DNA of 5,370 nucleotides from Candidatus Aminicenantota bacterium (lineage in GTDB: Bacteria; Acidobacteriota; Aminicenantia; UBA2199). The stretch covers positions 1 to 5,370 of the forward strand of contig JAPKZM010000146.1 of the NCBI GenBank assembly GCA_026393775.1, read 5' to 3'. The notes under the pieces are model-generated. The model saw only the letters and a list, made by a program, of their open reading frames with translations, did not search any database and had not been told where the DNA came from. Positions 1-5,370 of the stretch are shown piece by piece. The first letter of the stretch is position 1. Every line of letters starts with the position of its first letter. The position numbers and the translations under genes are program-made.

Positions 1-156
1 GACATGGAAGCGGCGGAGATCATGGCCAAGTACAACCTGCTCTCCCTCCCGGTGGTTGACAAGAAGAACAGGCTTGTCGGCATCATCACCGTGGACGATA
101 CCCTGGAAGTGCTCCTGCCTTCGATCAAGAAGCGGAGCCGCTACAGACAAAAATGA
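1..156 (+). CDS. CBS-domain protein, C-terminal end (5'-partial), MgtE-sensor-like
   Basis: The frame is open from base 1 and ends at TGA 154-156, leaving 51 residues. They form the second half of a CBS repeat: a helix (EAAEIMAKYNLL), the strand SLPVVD, a turn (KKNR) and the strand LVGIITVDD, followed by helix DTLEVL. This pattern, especially LPVVD...LVGIITVDD, closely matches the last CBS repeat of MgtE magnesium channels, whose CBS domains sense Mg2+ or nucleotides in the cytosol. In MgtE a connecting helix and membrane domain follow; here the protein ends 13 residues later in a basic tail (KKRSRYRQK) with no membrane segment. It is therefore a soluble CBS protein, possibly MgtE_N plus CBS, but its N-terminus is outside the window. 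The stop overlaps the next start as ATGA, so it is probably translationally coupled to the NRAMP-like transporter and may regulate it. The CBS call is firm; the ligand and regulatory role are inferred. Confidence 0.85.
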   Translation, partial: DMEAAEIMAKYNLLSLPVVDKKNRLVGIITVDDTLEVLLPSIKKRSRYRQK

Positions 157-1421
157 TCCCCGGCAAGGTGAAACAAGGACTGAAAAGACCCTTTTTCGCC
201 AACCTGGTCATTTTTTTGAGTATCCTGGGTCCGGGCATCATCACCGGCAGCGTGGACAATGACGCCGGCGGCATCACCACCTATGCCGTCGCCGGTTCCC
301 ATTACGGCTACCGGCTGCTCTGGACCCTGATACCGGCATTCGTCGTCCTGCTGGTGGTGCAGGAAATGAACGCCCGCATGGGCATCGTCACCGGTAAAGG
401 CCTGGCCGATTTGATCCGCGAGAGTTTCGGGGTCAAGATCACGTTCTACGTTTTCCTGGGTTTGCTCGTCGCCGATATCGGGAACACGGCCACGGAATTC
501 GCCGGCATTGCCGGCAGCATGCAGATTTTCGGGGTCAGCAAGTACGTTTCCGTGCCGTTGGCCGCGATCGCCGTCTGGATCCTGGTGGTCAAAGGCACCT
601 ACAAGCTCGCCGAGCGGATTTTTCTTGTTTTTTCGGTTTTTCTTCTTTCCTACGTGATCTCCGCCTTGATGGCCAAGCCCCATTGGCTGAAGATCGGCGC
701 GGCCTTGATCCGGCCGCAAATCCAGTTTGACCGTCCGTACCTTGGCATGGTCATTGGCATCATCGGCACCACCATCGCCCCCTGGATGCAGTTTTACATG
801 CAGTCAGCGGTCATCGAAAAGCGCATCCAGCTCAAGGATTACCGTTACGCGCTCTGGGACGTGATCATCGGCTGCCTGGCCACGGTCACGGTCGCCTTTT
901 TCATCATTGTCGCCTGCGCCGCGACCTTGCATGAAGAAGGGATCGTCATCCATGAAGCCAAGGACGCCGCCATGGCGCTGAAACCCCTGGCCGGCGTCTT
1001 TGCCGGTGAAATCTTCGCCTTCGGCCTCTTCGTGGCTTCGATTTTTTCGGCCACCATCCTGCCGTTGGCTACGGCATTTTATGTCTGCGAAGCATTTGGT
1101 TTTGAGGCCGGCATCGACAAGAAATTGAAGGAGGCGCCGAAATTCTACGCCCTGTTCACGGCCATTATCGTCATCGGGGTGGCCATCATCCTCATCCCCG
1201 GCGCGCCCTTGATCGCCATCACCATCTGGACCCAGGTGCTCAACGGCATGTTGCTGCCGGTGGTGCTGATTTGCATGATGATCATGGTCAACAAAAGGGA
1301 GATCATGGGCGCCAACGTCAACAACAAATTCCAGAATTTCGTCGGCTGGTCCACAAGTCTGCTGCTGATCATCCTGACCTTTTTCCTGATCGCCTGGCCC
1401 TTACTGGCGCGCCTGGCCTAA
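153..1421 (+). CDS. NRAMP/SLC11-family divalent cation transporter with altered metal site (possibly NRMT-like Mg2+ transporter)
   Basis: This 422-residue protein has the usual NRAMP length and about 11 hydrophobic segments: roughly 17-45, 52-73, 97-122, 131-149, 152-173, 196-220, 233-259, 280-308, 331-350, 353-379 and 397-418. Family marks are GPGIITG entering TM1, IIGTTIAP in TM6, and QVLNGMLLP (361-369) in TM10. In classical Mn/Fe NRAMPs, TM1 carries DPGN and TM6 carries MPH. Here they are D37-A38-G39-G40 and A209-P210-W211, so the Asp is kept while the Asn, Met and His ligand or gating residues are gone. The soft Met sulfur that favours Mn2+/Fe2+ is therefore absent. Loss of this Met is, as I recall, a feature of the NRAMP-related Mg2+ transporter (NRMT) clade. 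Mg2+ transport is inferred from that and from the MgtE-like CBS partner immediately upstream (ATGA overlap). The start at 153 is supported by the overlap; no strong independent ribosome binding site is visible, consistent with coupling. It acts in the inner membrane. The fold assignment is firm; the substrate is not. Confidence 0.93.
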   Translation: MIPGKVKQGLKRPFFANLVIFLSILGPGIITGSVDNDAGGITTYAVAGSHYGYRLLWTLIPAFVVLLVVQEMNARMGIVTGKGLADLIRESFGVKITFYVFLGLLVADIGNTATEFAGIAGSMQIFGVSKYVSVPLAAIAVWILVVKGTYKLAERIFLVFSVFLLSYVISALMAKPHWLKIGAALIRPQIQFDRPYLGMVIGIIGTTIAPWMQFYMQSAVIEKRIQLKDYRYALWDVIIGCLATVTVAFFIIVACAATLHEEGIVIHEAKDAAMALKPLAGVFAGEIFAFGLFVASIFSATILPLATAFYVCEAFGFEAGIDKKLKEAPKFYALFTAIIVIGVAIILIPGAPLIAITIWTQVLNGMLLPVVLICMMIMVNKREIMGANVNNKFQNFVGWSTSLLLIILTFFLIAWPLLARLA

Positions 1422-1447
1422 GCCGCAGGGAAAAAATTGATTTCCAT

Positions 1448-1471
1448 TTGACACTGCTTTTTCTTTATGAT
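1448..1471 (+). promoter_or_regulatory. Possible promoter for the 678-residue gene
   Basis: A perfect sigma70-type -35 hexamer, TTGACA, lies at 1448-1453 in an AT-rich patch directly after the NRAMP-like gene. A good -10 hexamer, TATGAT, lies at 1466-1471, but the spacer is only 12 nt, too short for a normal promoter. GGTAAT at 1473-1478 gives a 19-nt spacer and a poorer -10. The local drop in GC and the position before a 166-nt leader favour a promoter somewhere here, but the exact boxes are uncertain. Confidence 0.3.
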
Positions 1472-1509
1472 AGGTAATAACCGTTGACCGTAAAAGCTTG
1501 GGCGCGTGG

Positions 1510-1529
1510 CGCGACTGCCGGACAGTGCG
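1510..1529 (+). promoter_or_regulatory. Leader hairpin upstream of a possible leader ORF
   Basis: CGC-ACTG at 1510-1517 (with G1513 bulged) pairs with CAGT-GCG at 1523-1529 around a CCGGA loop, making a 7-bp stem. An alternative stem, CGACT (1512-1516) with AGTCG (1529-1533), would compete with it. It ends 5 nt before the GGGAGG ribosome-binding-like sequence at 1534-1539 and could affect access to it. I do not recognise a known riboswitch class. Confidence 0.3.
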
Positions 1530-1547
1530 AGTCGGGAGGGTGAGCAA

Positions 1548-1598
1548 ATGATGCGTAGCCTTTTCTGGCCTTGCCAGGGAGAAACCAATGGAAGATGA
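1548..1598 (+). CDS. Possible 16-codon leader ORF overlapping the next gene
   Basis: A strong Shine-Dalgarno-like GGGAGG (1534-1539) stands 8 nt before tandem ATG codons at 1548 and 1551. The frame reads MMRSLFWPCQGETNGR and stops at TGA 1596-1598, ten bases into the 678-residue gene, whose ATG is at 1588. The ribosome binding site here is better than the one serving the large gene. Ribosomes ending at 1598 could re-initiate or unfold the hairpin over the 1576-1582 site, which would be translational coupling. It has no recognisable family and may be a chance ORF. Confidence 0.3.
   Translation: MMRSLFWPCQGETNGR
1565..1577 (+). promoter_or_regulatory. Small hairpin touching the ribosome binding site of the 678-residue gene
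   Basis: CTGGC (1565-1569) and GCCAG (1573-1577) form a perfect 5-bp stem with a CTT loop. G-U pairs could extend it by two steps. The right arm overlaps the first bases of the Shine-Dalgarno AGGGAGA at 1576-1582, which sits 5 nt before ATG 1588. The stem lies entirely inside the possible leader ORF, so translation of that ORF would open it. Confidence 0.3.
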
Positions 1599-3624
1599 GT
1601 ATCAAAGAACGTTGAAGGGAAAGGTCAAGATCCTTTATCAGCTGGAAAAATGGCAGGACGTGATCAGGCTGTGCGAACAATACAATGAAAAATTCGGCAA
1701 GGACGTGGAAATTGACATGATGCGCTTCAAATGCGAGCGGCATTTAAACAAGATTTCCCCGGCGGAGGAAGCCAAGGCGGTTCCCGCGCCGGTTCAGCAA
1801 CGGGAAACTCCGGGACAGGCATCTAACATGGAATTCAATGCCGTGGAAGAACTGCCCCTGCTGCTGACCGAGGAGCACCAGTCGGTGCAGAACCAGGGAG
1901 TGATCGTGATGAACGAGATACCCGCCCCCGCCCAGCCGGAGCGGATCGAAGAGATAGGGGCGGATGAGCCGTTTTCGCCCCCCAACGAGCTGATCATCAG
2001 CGATCCTTTCGCCGCGCCAAAACCTGAGCTCGACCATGCGCCCTATGAACCTTACATCGACGCGGATGAACTGATCATCACCGACCCGGCGGCCGAAGAC
2101 CAGCCTGTGTTCAGCCTGGCCGACGACGAACCGCCGGTGATCACGAACAAGAGCGGCAGCGCGGAAGATGTCCAAACTCCGCCGGCATCCCCAGCCGAGG
2201 AGATAGCGATCCTGGATGAAAGCCCCGGCGAAGCGGCGGAGACCAAGATCGCCTTTGATTTTGACAGCAATACCGCCGCGGCTTTTGACGTTGAACCGAT
2301 ACTGACCCAGGCGCCGCAAGCGGAAGCCCCGTTCATGCCGGTTCCTGAAACAGGAAGTGCGGCAGCGGCTGAACCTGCGACTCCCAAATCGGTCATCATT
2401 GAAAAACCCGCCGAGGTTTGGCACGAGGCGAAAACCTTCCAACCAGAGGAAAGCGCCGCGGAAAAACCGCGCCCGGTCTACGAACCAGACCAGAAGCCAT
2501 TCACCCTCCCCGCGGCGCGCAAAAGGTTCGCTTTCAATTTCAAATATATGCTGGTGCTCATTTTGCCGCTGGCCGCAGCCGTTATTTTATGGCTGGCCCT
2601 TTCCGGGAAACTCAACCTGGCAGGTGGAGAGGATGAAAAGGCCAGTCCCGCTCCCGTCGTTGCGACCCGACCCGAGGCGCAAGGGCCGGCAACTAAGGTC
2701 AACCCTGTCGCCGGCGCAGAGGCTCAGCCGCAGGCGGAGCAAAAGCCCGCTCCGAAGGTTGTTCCCGCCATCCCGGTTCCACAGGTTGATGAAAGTGAAA
2801 ATTTGGTCAACGAAAAGATCAAGCAGGCCAATGATTTGATCAAGAAGGGCGATGTCATCCGCGCCTTGGCCGTGGTTTTTGAAGCCAAAAAGATCAAGAT
2901 GACCGAGCCGCTGCGCCAGCTGGAGGAGTTGATCACCAATAAAATTCGCGAGGATGAAAGCAAAGCCGTGGAGCAAAAACAGGCCGAACTACGAATGGGG
3001 CAGTCGGAAGATCAGGCCTATGACAAGGCGAATGCAGAGAATACCGTGACGGCCTGGCAGAATTTTCTCCAGCAGTACCCCCAGGGCGAACTGGCTCCGC
3101 GGGCAAGAAAAAAGATCATCGCTCTGGAAAAGAAAGCCGCGCAAATGATCGAGCAGGAATTCCAGCAGAAGATCCGGCAGGAGCAAAAACTGAAGCTTCG
3201 TTCCGATTACCTGAGTTTGAACCAGGCGGATGTGAATGCCATCATGCGCCAGCTTGGAACACCGGCGGTCCGATTCGAGCTGGTGGAGCATGGCGGCGAA
3301 AAAGTGATTGTTGATTTTTCCTGCGGCTTGATGTGGACCTTATGGAACAAGCCCATGGGTTTTGACAAGGCCAAGTGGTGGGCCAACCGCATCTACGCCG
3401 GGTACTCCGGCTGGCGGCTGCCCACGATCGAGGAGTCGCTGACGCTGTTGCAGATGGAAAGGACGCTTTATGTCAACCTGGCCGATTTTGTTGTCTGGAC
3501 CGGCGACAACGTCAGTGACCGGGTGCGTTCGATCTGGATCCTCCGGCTGCCGCAAGGGCAACTGCTTGCCCAGGAATACGGACAAATGGGCTATGTCTGG
3601 GCCGTGCGCAAGGCCGGCAGGTGA
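1588..3624 (+). CDS. Single-pass membrane protein with disordered acidic linker and C-terminal DUF1566 (Lcl_C)-like domain
   Basis: Function unknown. Domains in order over 678 residues: a helical, TPR-like N-terminus (about 5-55, with LEKWQDVIRLCEQYNEKFG); a long acidic Pro/Ala/Glu-rich, probably disordered linker (about 56-308) with two copies of the motif ELII[ST]DP at 134 and 161; a basic stretch (R311-K-R) followed by one membrane segment (about 320-338); a second Pro/Ala-rich linker (345-400); a charged helical or coiled-coil region (about 403-540), including a TPR-like stretch around AWQNFLQQYPQGELAPRA (489-506); and a C-terminal domain (about 563-675). The C-terminal domain carries GLMWT (580-584), a Trp-rich helix, GYSGWRLPTIEE (605-616), VVWTGD and a final YVWAVR, which is the DUF1566/Lcl_C pattern. 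The positive-inside rule puts the N-terminus in the cytosol and the DUF1566 domain in the periplasm or outside. The start ATG has Shine-Dalgarno AGGGAGA at 1576-1582. nfo follows after 40 nt. Domain calls are by eye. A role linking a cytosolic partner to an envelope-side ligand is only inferred. Confidence 0.88.
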   Translation: MEDEYQRTLKGKVKILYQLEKWQDVIRLCEQYNEKFGKDVEIDMMRFKCERHLNKISPAEEAKAVPAPVQQRETPGQASNMEFNAVEELPLLLTEEHQSVQNQGVIVMNEIPAPAQPERIEEIGADEPFSPPNELIISDPFAAPKPELDHAPYEPYIDADELIITDPAAEDQPVFSLADDEPPVITNKSGSAEDVQTPPASPAEEIAILDESPGEAAETKIAFDFDSNTAAAFDVEPILTQAPQAEAPFMPVPETGSAAAAEPATPKSVIIEKPAEVWHEAKTFQPEESAAEKPRPVYEPDQKPFTLPAARKRFAFNFKYMLVLILPLAAAVILWLALSGKLNLAGGEDEKASPAPVVATRPEAQGPATKVNPVAGAEAQPQAEQKPAPKVVPAIPVPQVDESENLVNEKIKQANDLIKKGDVIRALAVVFEAKKIKMTEPLRQLEELITNKIREDESKAVEQKQAELRMGQSEDQAYDKANAENTVTAWQNFLQQYPQGELAPRARKKIIALEKKAAQMIEQEFQQKIRQEQKLKLRSDYLSLNQADVNAIMRQLGTPAVRFELVEHGGEKVIVDFSCGLMWTLWNKPMGFDKAKWWANRIYAGYSGWRLPTIEESLTLLQMERTLYVNLADFVVWTGDNVSDRVRSIWILRLPQGQLLAQEYGQMGYVWAVRKAGR

Positions 3625-3642
3625 AGGCCGCGGTTTGCCGGC
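3613..3642 (+). repeat. Inverted repeat spanning the stop codon of the 678-residue gene
   Basis: GCCGGCA (3613-3619) and TGCCGGC (3636-3642) are perfect 7-nt inverted arms separated by 16 nt that include the TGA stop at 3622-3624. No T-tract follows, so this is not a canonical intrinsic terminator. It may be a weak transcript-end or mRNA-stabilising structure before nfo, or may be chance in GC-rich DNA. Confidence 0.25.
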
Positions 3643-3664
3643 GCATGTTCTCCCGGGGCGAAGC

Positions 3665-4421
3665 ATGAAATATGTCGGGGCTCACGTCAGCGCCGCCGGC
3701 GGCGTGGAAAATGCTCCGCTCAATGCCGTGAAAATCGGCGCCAAGGCGTTTGCCCTGTTCACAAAGAATCAGAAGCAATGGCAGGCCAAACCGCTGAGCG
3801 CGGAAAGTATCGTTGCCTTTAAAAAAAACCTGGCCGCTGCAAGCATCGCGCCCCGTCATGTACTGCCTCATGACAGTTATCTGATCAACCTCGGTCATCC
3901 CGACCCTGAAAAGCGGGAAAAATCGATCCTGGCCCTGCTGGACGAAGCGCTGCGGGCCGAGCAGCTTGGATTGCTTTACCTGAATTTTCATCCCGGCAGC
4001 CACCTTGGGGCCTTGAATGAAAAAGAATGCCTCGGGGTGATCGCCGCGGGTATGAAGCGCATCCTGGACGGAACGGAACAGGTCTCCCTGCTGCTGGACC
4101 GGGGTCTGCCTGGATACCTGCCATATCTTTGCCGCCGGCTACGACCTGCGCACGGCCGAGGCTTATGAAAAGACCATGAAAAAGTTCGACGCCATCATCG
4201 GCCGGAAATTCCTGCGTGCGGCCCACATCAATGATTCCAAGGTGGAGTTGGGCAGCCGCAAGGACCGCCACGATAGCATCGGCCGCGGCAAGCTCGGCAT
4301 GGAAGCGTTCCGGCTGCTGATGAACGATCCGCGCTTCGACGAGCTGCCCTTGATCCTGGAAACCATCGACGATACGCTGTGGCCGGCCGAGATCAAACTG
4401 CTCTATTCTTTGATCGCCTAA
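3665..4421 (+). pseudogene. nfo: Deoxyribonuclease IV (endonuclease IV), disrupted by an internal out-of-frame deletion
   Basis: Endonuclease IV is an AP endonuclease with three zinc ions that acts in base excision repair. The first 145 codons match E. coli Nfo almost position for position: MKYVGAHVSAAGG at the start, ALFTKNQKQW, LPHDSYLINLGHP with His69, and LNFHPGSH with His109. At 4097 the homology jumps. The original frame continues with unrelated residues to a TGA at 4166-4168. The Nfo sequence resumes in another frame with TGVCLDTCH (ACC at 4098) and runs to TAA 4419-4421. That second part keeps the DTCH pair (Asp at 4113, His at 4122), the AHIND His (4224), DRHDS (4263-4271) and the LETI Glu (4359). 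By alignment with E. coli Nfo about 29 residues (86 nt) are missing, including the ENTAGQG segment with metal ligand Glu145. The gene would otherwise be about 281 codons, close to the usual 285. Upstream is only a weak GGGG-type ribosome binding site. As written, neither half could be active; real decay and assembly error are both possible. Confidence 0.92.
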
Positions 4422-4455
4422 AGTGTTCCCCTAAATCAGAAATTGAAATCTGCGG
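4422..4455. other. Short convergent intergenic gap with no clear terminator
   Basis: The nfo remnant and the minus-strand symporter converge here. If the symporter's restored frame (TAA at 4470-4472) is used, the gap extends to 4469. I looked for a GC-rich stem with a T- or A-run and found only a weak CAGA/TCTG pairing, so no terminator is called. Confidence 0.4.
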
Positions 4456-5370
4456 TCAACTGATCCGGGTTAAGCCTGGCCTTTTTCGGACGCTCCCTTT
4501 TTTTTGCGCCATGCCAGCCAGACCATGAGCACGGTGAGCAGGATCAGGCCGACGAACGACCAGCATGTAGACCGGGGTGACGTACTTCAGGATGAACTTG
4601 AATATCTTCGGCACTTTCAGATCGGCGCCCAGGTGCATATCTTCCCAGCCCCGCTTGACGCCGAAGATCCAGGAGAAGATGACGATCTCGATGGTGGCGA
4701 AAACGACCAGGCCGAAAGTACCGGCCCAGAAATCGAGTTCATCAAGGAAACCGAACTTGAAAAAGGCGACCACCAGCACGGTGCAAGCTACCATGACGGC
4801 GAACACCGTGTTCACGGCCCTGGTGCGCTTCCACTTGAATTCGTCCTCCAAGAAGGCGATGGCCGGCGAGGTCATGGCCACGGAAGAAGTGATGCCGGCG
4901 ATGAAGAGCAGGAAGAACCACATGGCACCTAAAATCTGGCCCAGGGGGAGTTTCTGGAAGATGACCGGCAGCGCCTGGAAGCCGAGGTTGAAGGCCCCTT
5001 CGCTGGCGATGAGCTTGGTCTCGACCACGCCGAAGAAGGCTACGGCCACCGGGATGGCGATGGTGCCGCCCAGGATGACCTCGGCGAATTCGTTGGTCAT
5101 GGAGGTGGTCAGGCCGTTGAGGGTGACGTCGTCCTTTTCGCGCAAATAGGAGGCATAGGTGTTGATGATGCCCTGCCCAAGGCTTAAAGTGAAAAAGATC
5201 TGCCCGGCCGCCACCAGCCAGACCGTGGCCCGGCTGAGCTGGCTGAAATCGGGGTTCCTCATGAAGCCCATGCCATCGCCCACGGAAGCGACGCCGGAGG
5301 CCGGGTGGCCCAAGGTCAGGACGCGGATAACCAGGATGATGCCGAATACGAAAAGTACAGGCATGCCGAT
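4456..5370 (-). CDS. Sodium:neurotransmitter symporter family (NSS/SLC6, LeuT-like) transporter, 5'-partial, C-terminus frameshifted
   Basis: The frame is open to the right edge of the window; the ATG at 5362-5364 is internal, since LeuT has the matching AMPTLFIL segment deep within the protein. The visible part runs from about TM5/EL3 to the C-terminus. It closely follows LeuT: VGQIFFTLSLG-like TM6, TNEFAEVILGG in TM7 (the Asn matches a Na1 ligand), AGITSSVAM in TM8 (Thr-Ser match Na2 ligands), IAFLEDEF, LDELDFWAGT and FSWIFGVKRGWEDM. NSS proteins couple Na+ to uptake of amino acids or related amines across the inner membrane. After KYVTPVYMLV (coding position about 4558-4561) the open frame gives 36 or so unlikely polar residues to TGA at 4456-4458. 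A shifted frame instead gives SFVGLILLTVLMVWLAW, a good TM12, with a basic tail and TAA at 4470-4472. Most of TM11 and the TM11-TM12 loop also seem absent. It converges on nfo. Family call firm; substrate unknown. Confidence 0.9.
   Translation of the reverse strand: MGMPVLFVFGIILVIRVLTLGHPASGVASVGDGMGFMRNPDFSQLSRATVWLVAAGQIFFTLSLGQGIINTYASYLREKDDVTLNGLTTSMTNEFAEVILGGTIAIPVAVAFFGVVETKLIASEGAFNLGFQALPVIFQKLPLGQILGAMWFFLLFIAGITSSVAMTSPAIAFLEDEFKWKRTRAVNTVFAVMVACTVLVVAFFKFGFLDELDFWAGTFGLVVFATIEIVIFSWIFGVKRGWEDMHLGADLKVPKIFKFILKYVTPVYMLVVRRPDPAHRAHGLAGMAQKKGSVRKRPGLTRIS

Noticed and set aside
141..719. Long minus-strand open frame (192 codons) opposite the NRAMP-like gene
   Set aside because: It is His/Asp/Gly/Gln-rich with no recognisable domain and lies antisense to a clear transporter gene; typical antisense shadow in GC-rich DNA.
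1480..1590. Riboswitch (cobalamin-like GCGAGTCGGGAGG, or c-di-GMP-like) in the leader
   Set aside because: Only a fragment resembles the cobalamin 3' core. The conserved 5' elements are missing, and the c-di-GMP core motifs are not present.
1744..2442. Long minus-strand open frame (232 codons) opposite the acidic linker
   Set aside because: It is Arg/Gly-rich as expected from reading Pro/Ala/Glu-rich coding sequence in reverse; no start signal or family resemblance.
3270..3624. DUF1566-like domain as the variable target of a diversity-generating retroelement
   Set aside because: Some variable proteins have lectin-like folds of this sort, but no reverse transcriptase, template repeat or A-biased variable repeat is seen in the window.
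4090..4170. Programmed frameshifting or translational bypass to restore nfo
   Set aside because: Changing frame could not supply the missing ENTAGQG segment with Glu145, and no slippery heptamer or take-off/landing codon pair with a stem is evident.
4422..4470. Bidirectional intrinsic terminator between the convergent genes
   Set aside because: Only 4-bp weak pairings and no T-tract are found.
4496..4506. Eight-T run (A-run in coding sense) as the cause of the symporter frameshift
   Set aside because: The plausible TM12 already reads in the shifted frame upstream of this run in coding direction, so the frame change occurs earlier, near 4558-4561. It also lacks a stem for a terminator.

Overview
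The window looks like a chromosomal segment of a free-living bacterium with moderately high GC and a Gram-negative type of envelope. The envelope inference rests on a single-pass protein whose C-terminal domain appears to lie outside the inner membrane. The mixture of an NRAMP-related transporter with an altered metal site, a DUF1566-type protein and a LeuT-like symporter would fit an Acidobacteriota/Aminicenantes-like or similar deep-branching lineage. That is an impression, not a proof. There are no tRNA or rRNA genes, insertion sequences, CRISPR arrays or phage genes.

Layout. (1) At 1-156 is the 3' end of a CBS-domain protein whose last CBS repeat resembles that of the MgtE cytosolic sensor, but it stops with no membrane domain. 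(2) Its stop codon overlaps (ATGA) the start of an NRAMP/SLC11-family transporter at 153-1421. The canonical TM1 DPGN and TM6 MPH motifs of that transporter read DAGG and APW, as expected of a transporter that is not a classical Mn/Fe NRAMP and possibly is a Mg2+ carrier. (3) A 166-nt leader at 1422-1587 holds a possible promoter, two small hairpins and a possible 16-codon leader ORF. (4) At 1588-3624 is a 678-residue protein with a cytosolic helical N-terminus, a long acidic Pro/Ala-rich linker, one membrane segment, a helical/coiled-coil region and a C-terminal DUF1566 (Lcl_C)-like domain. (5) At 3665-4421 is a broken nfo (endonuclease IV) gene that lacks about 86 nt, including the codon for catalytic Glu145. 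(6) On the minus strand, converging on nfo, at 4456-5370 is the C-terminal half of a LeuT-like Na+ symporter, cut by the window edge. Its TM11-TM12 region has also lost sequence and changed frame.

How the genes relate. The CBS protein and the NRAMP-like carrier are almost certainly translationally coupled, and suggest a split sensor/transporter pair for divalent cations. The 678-residue protein probably has its own promoter; nfo follows it by 40 nt on the same strand. The two lesions, about 460 nt apart and with the same loss of phase, are the oddest thing in the window. They are either real gene decay or an assembly defect, and this decides how the right-hand third should be read.
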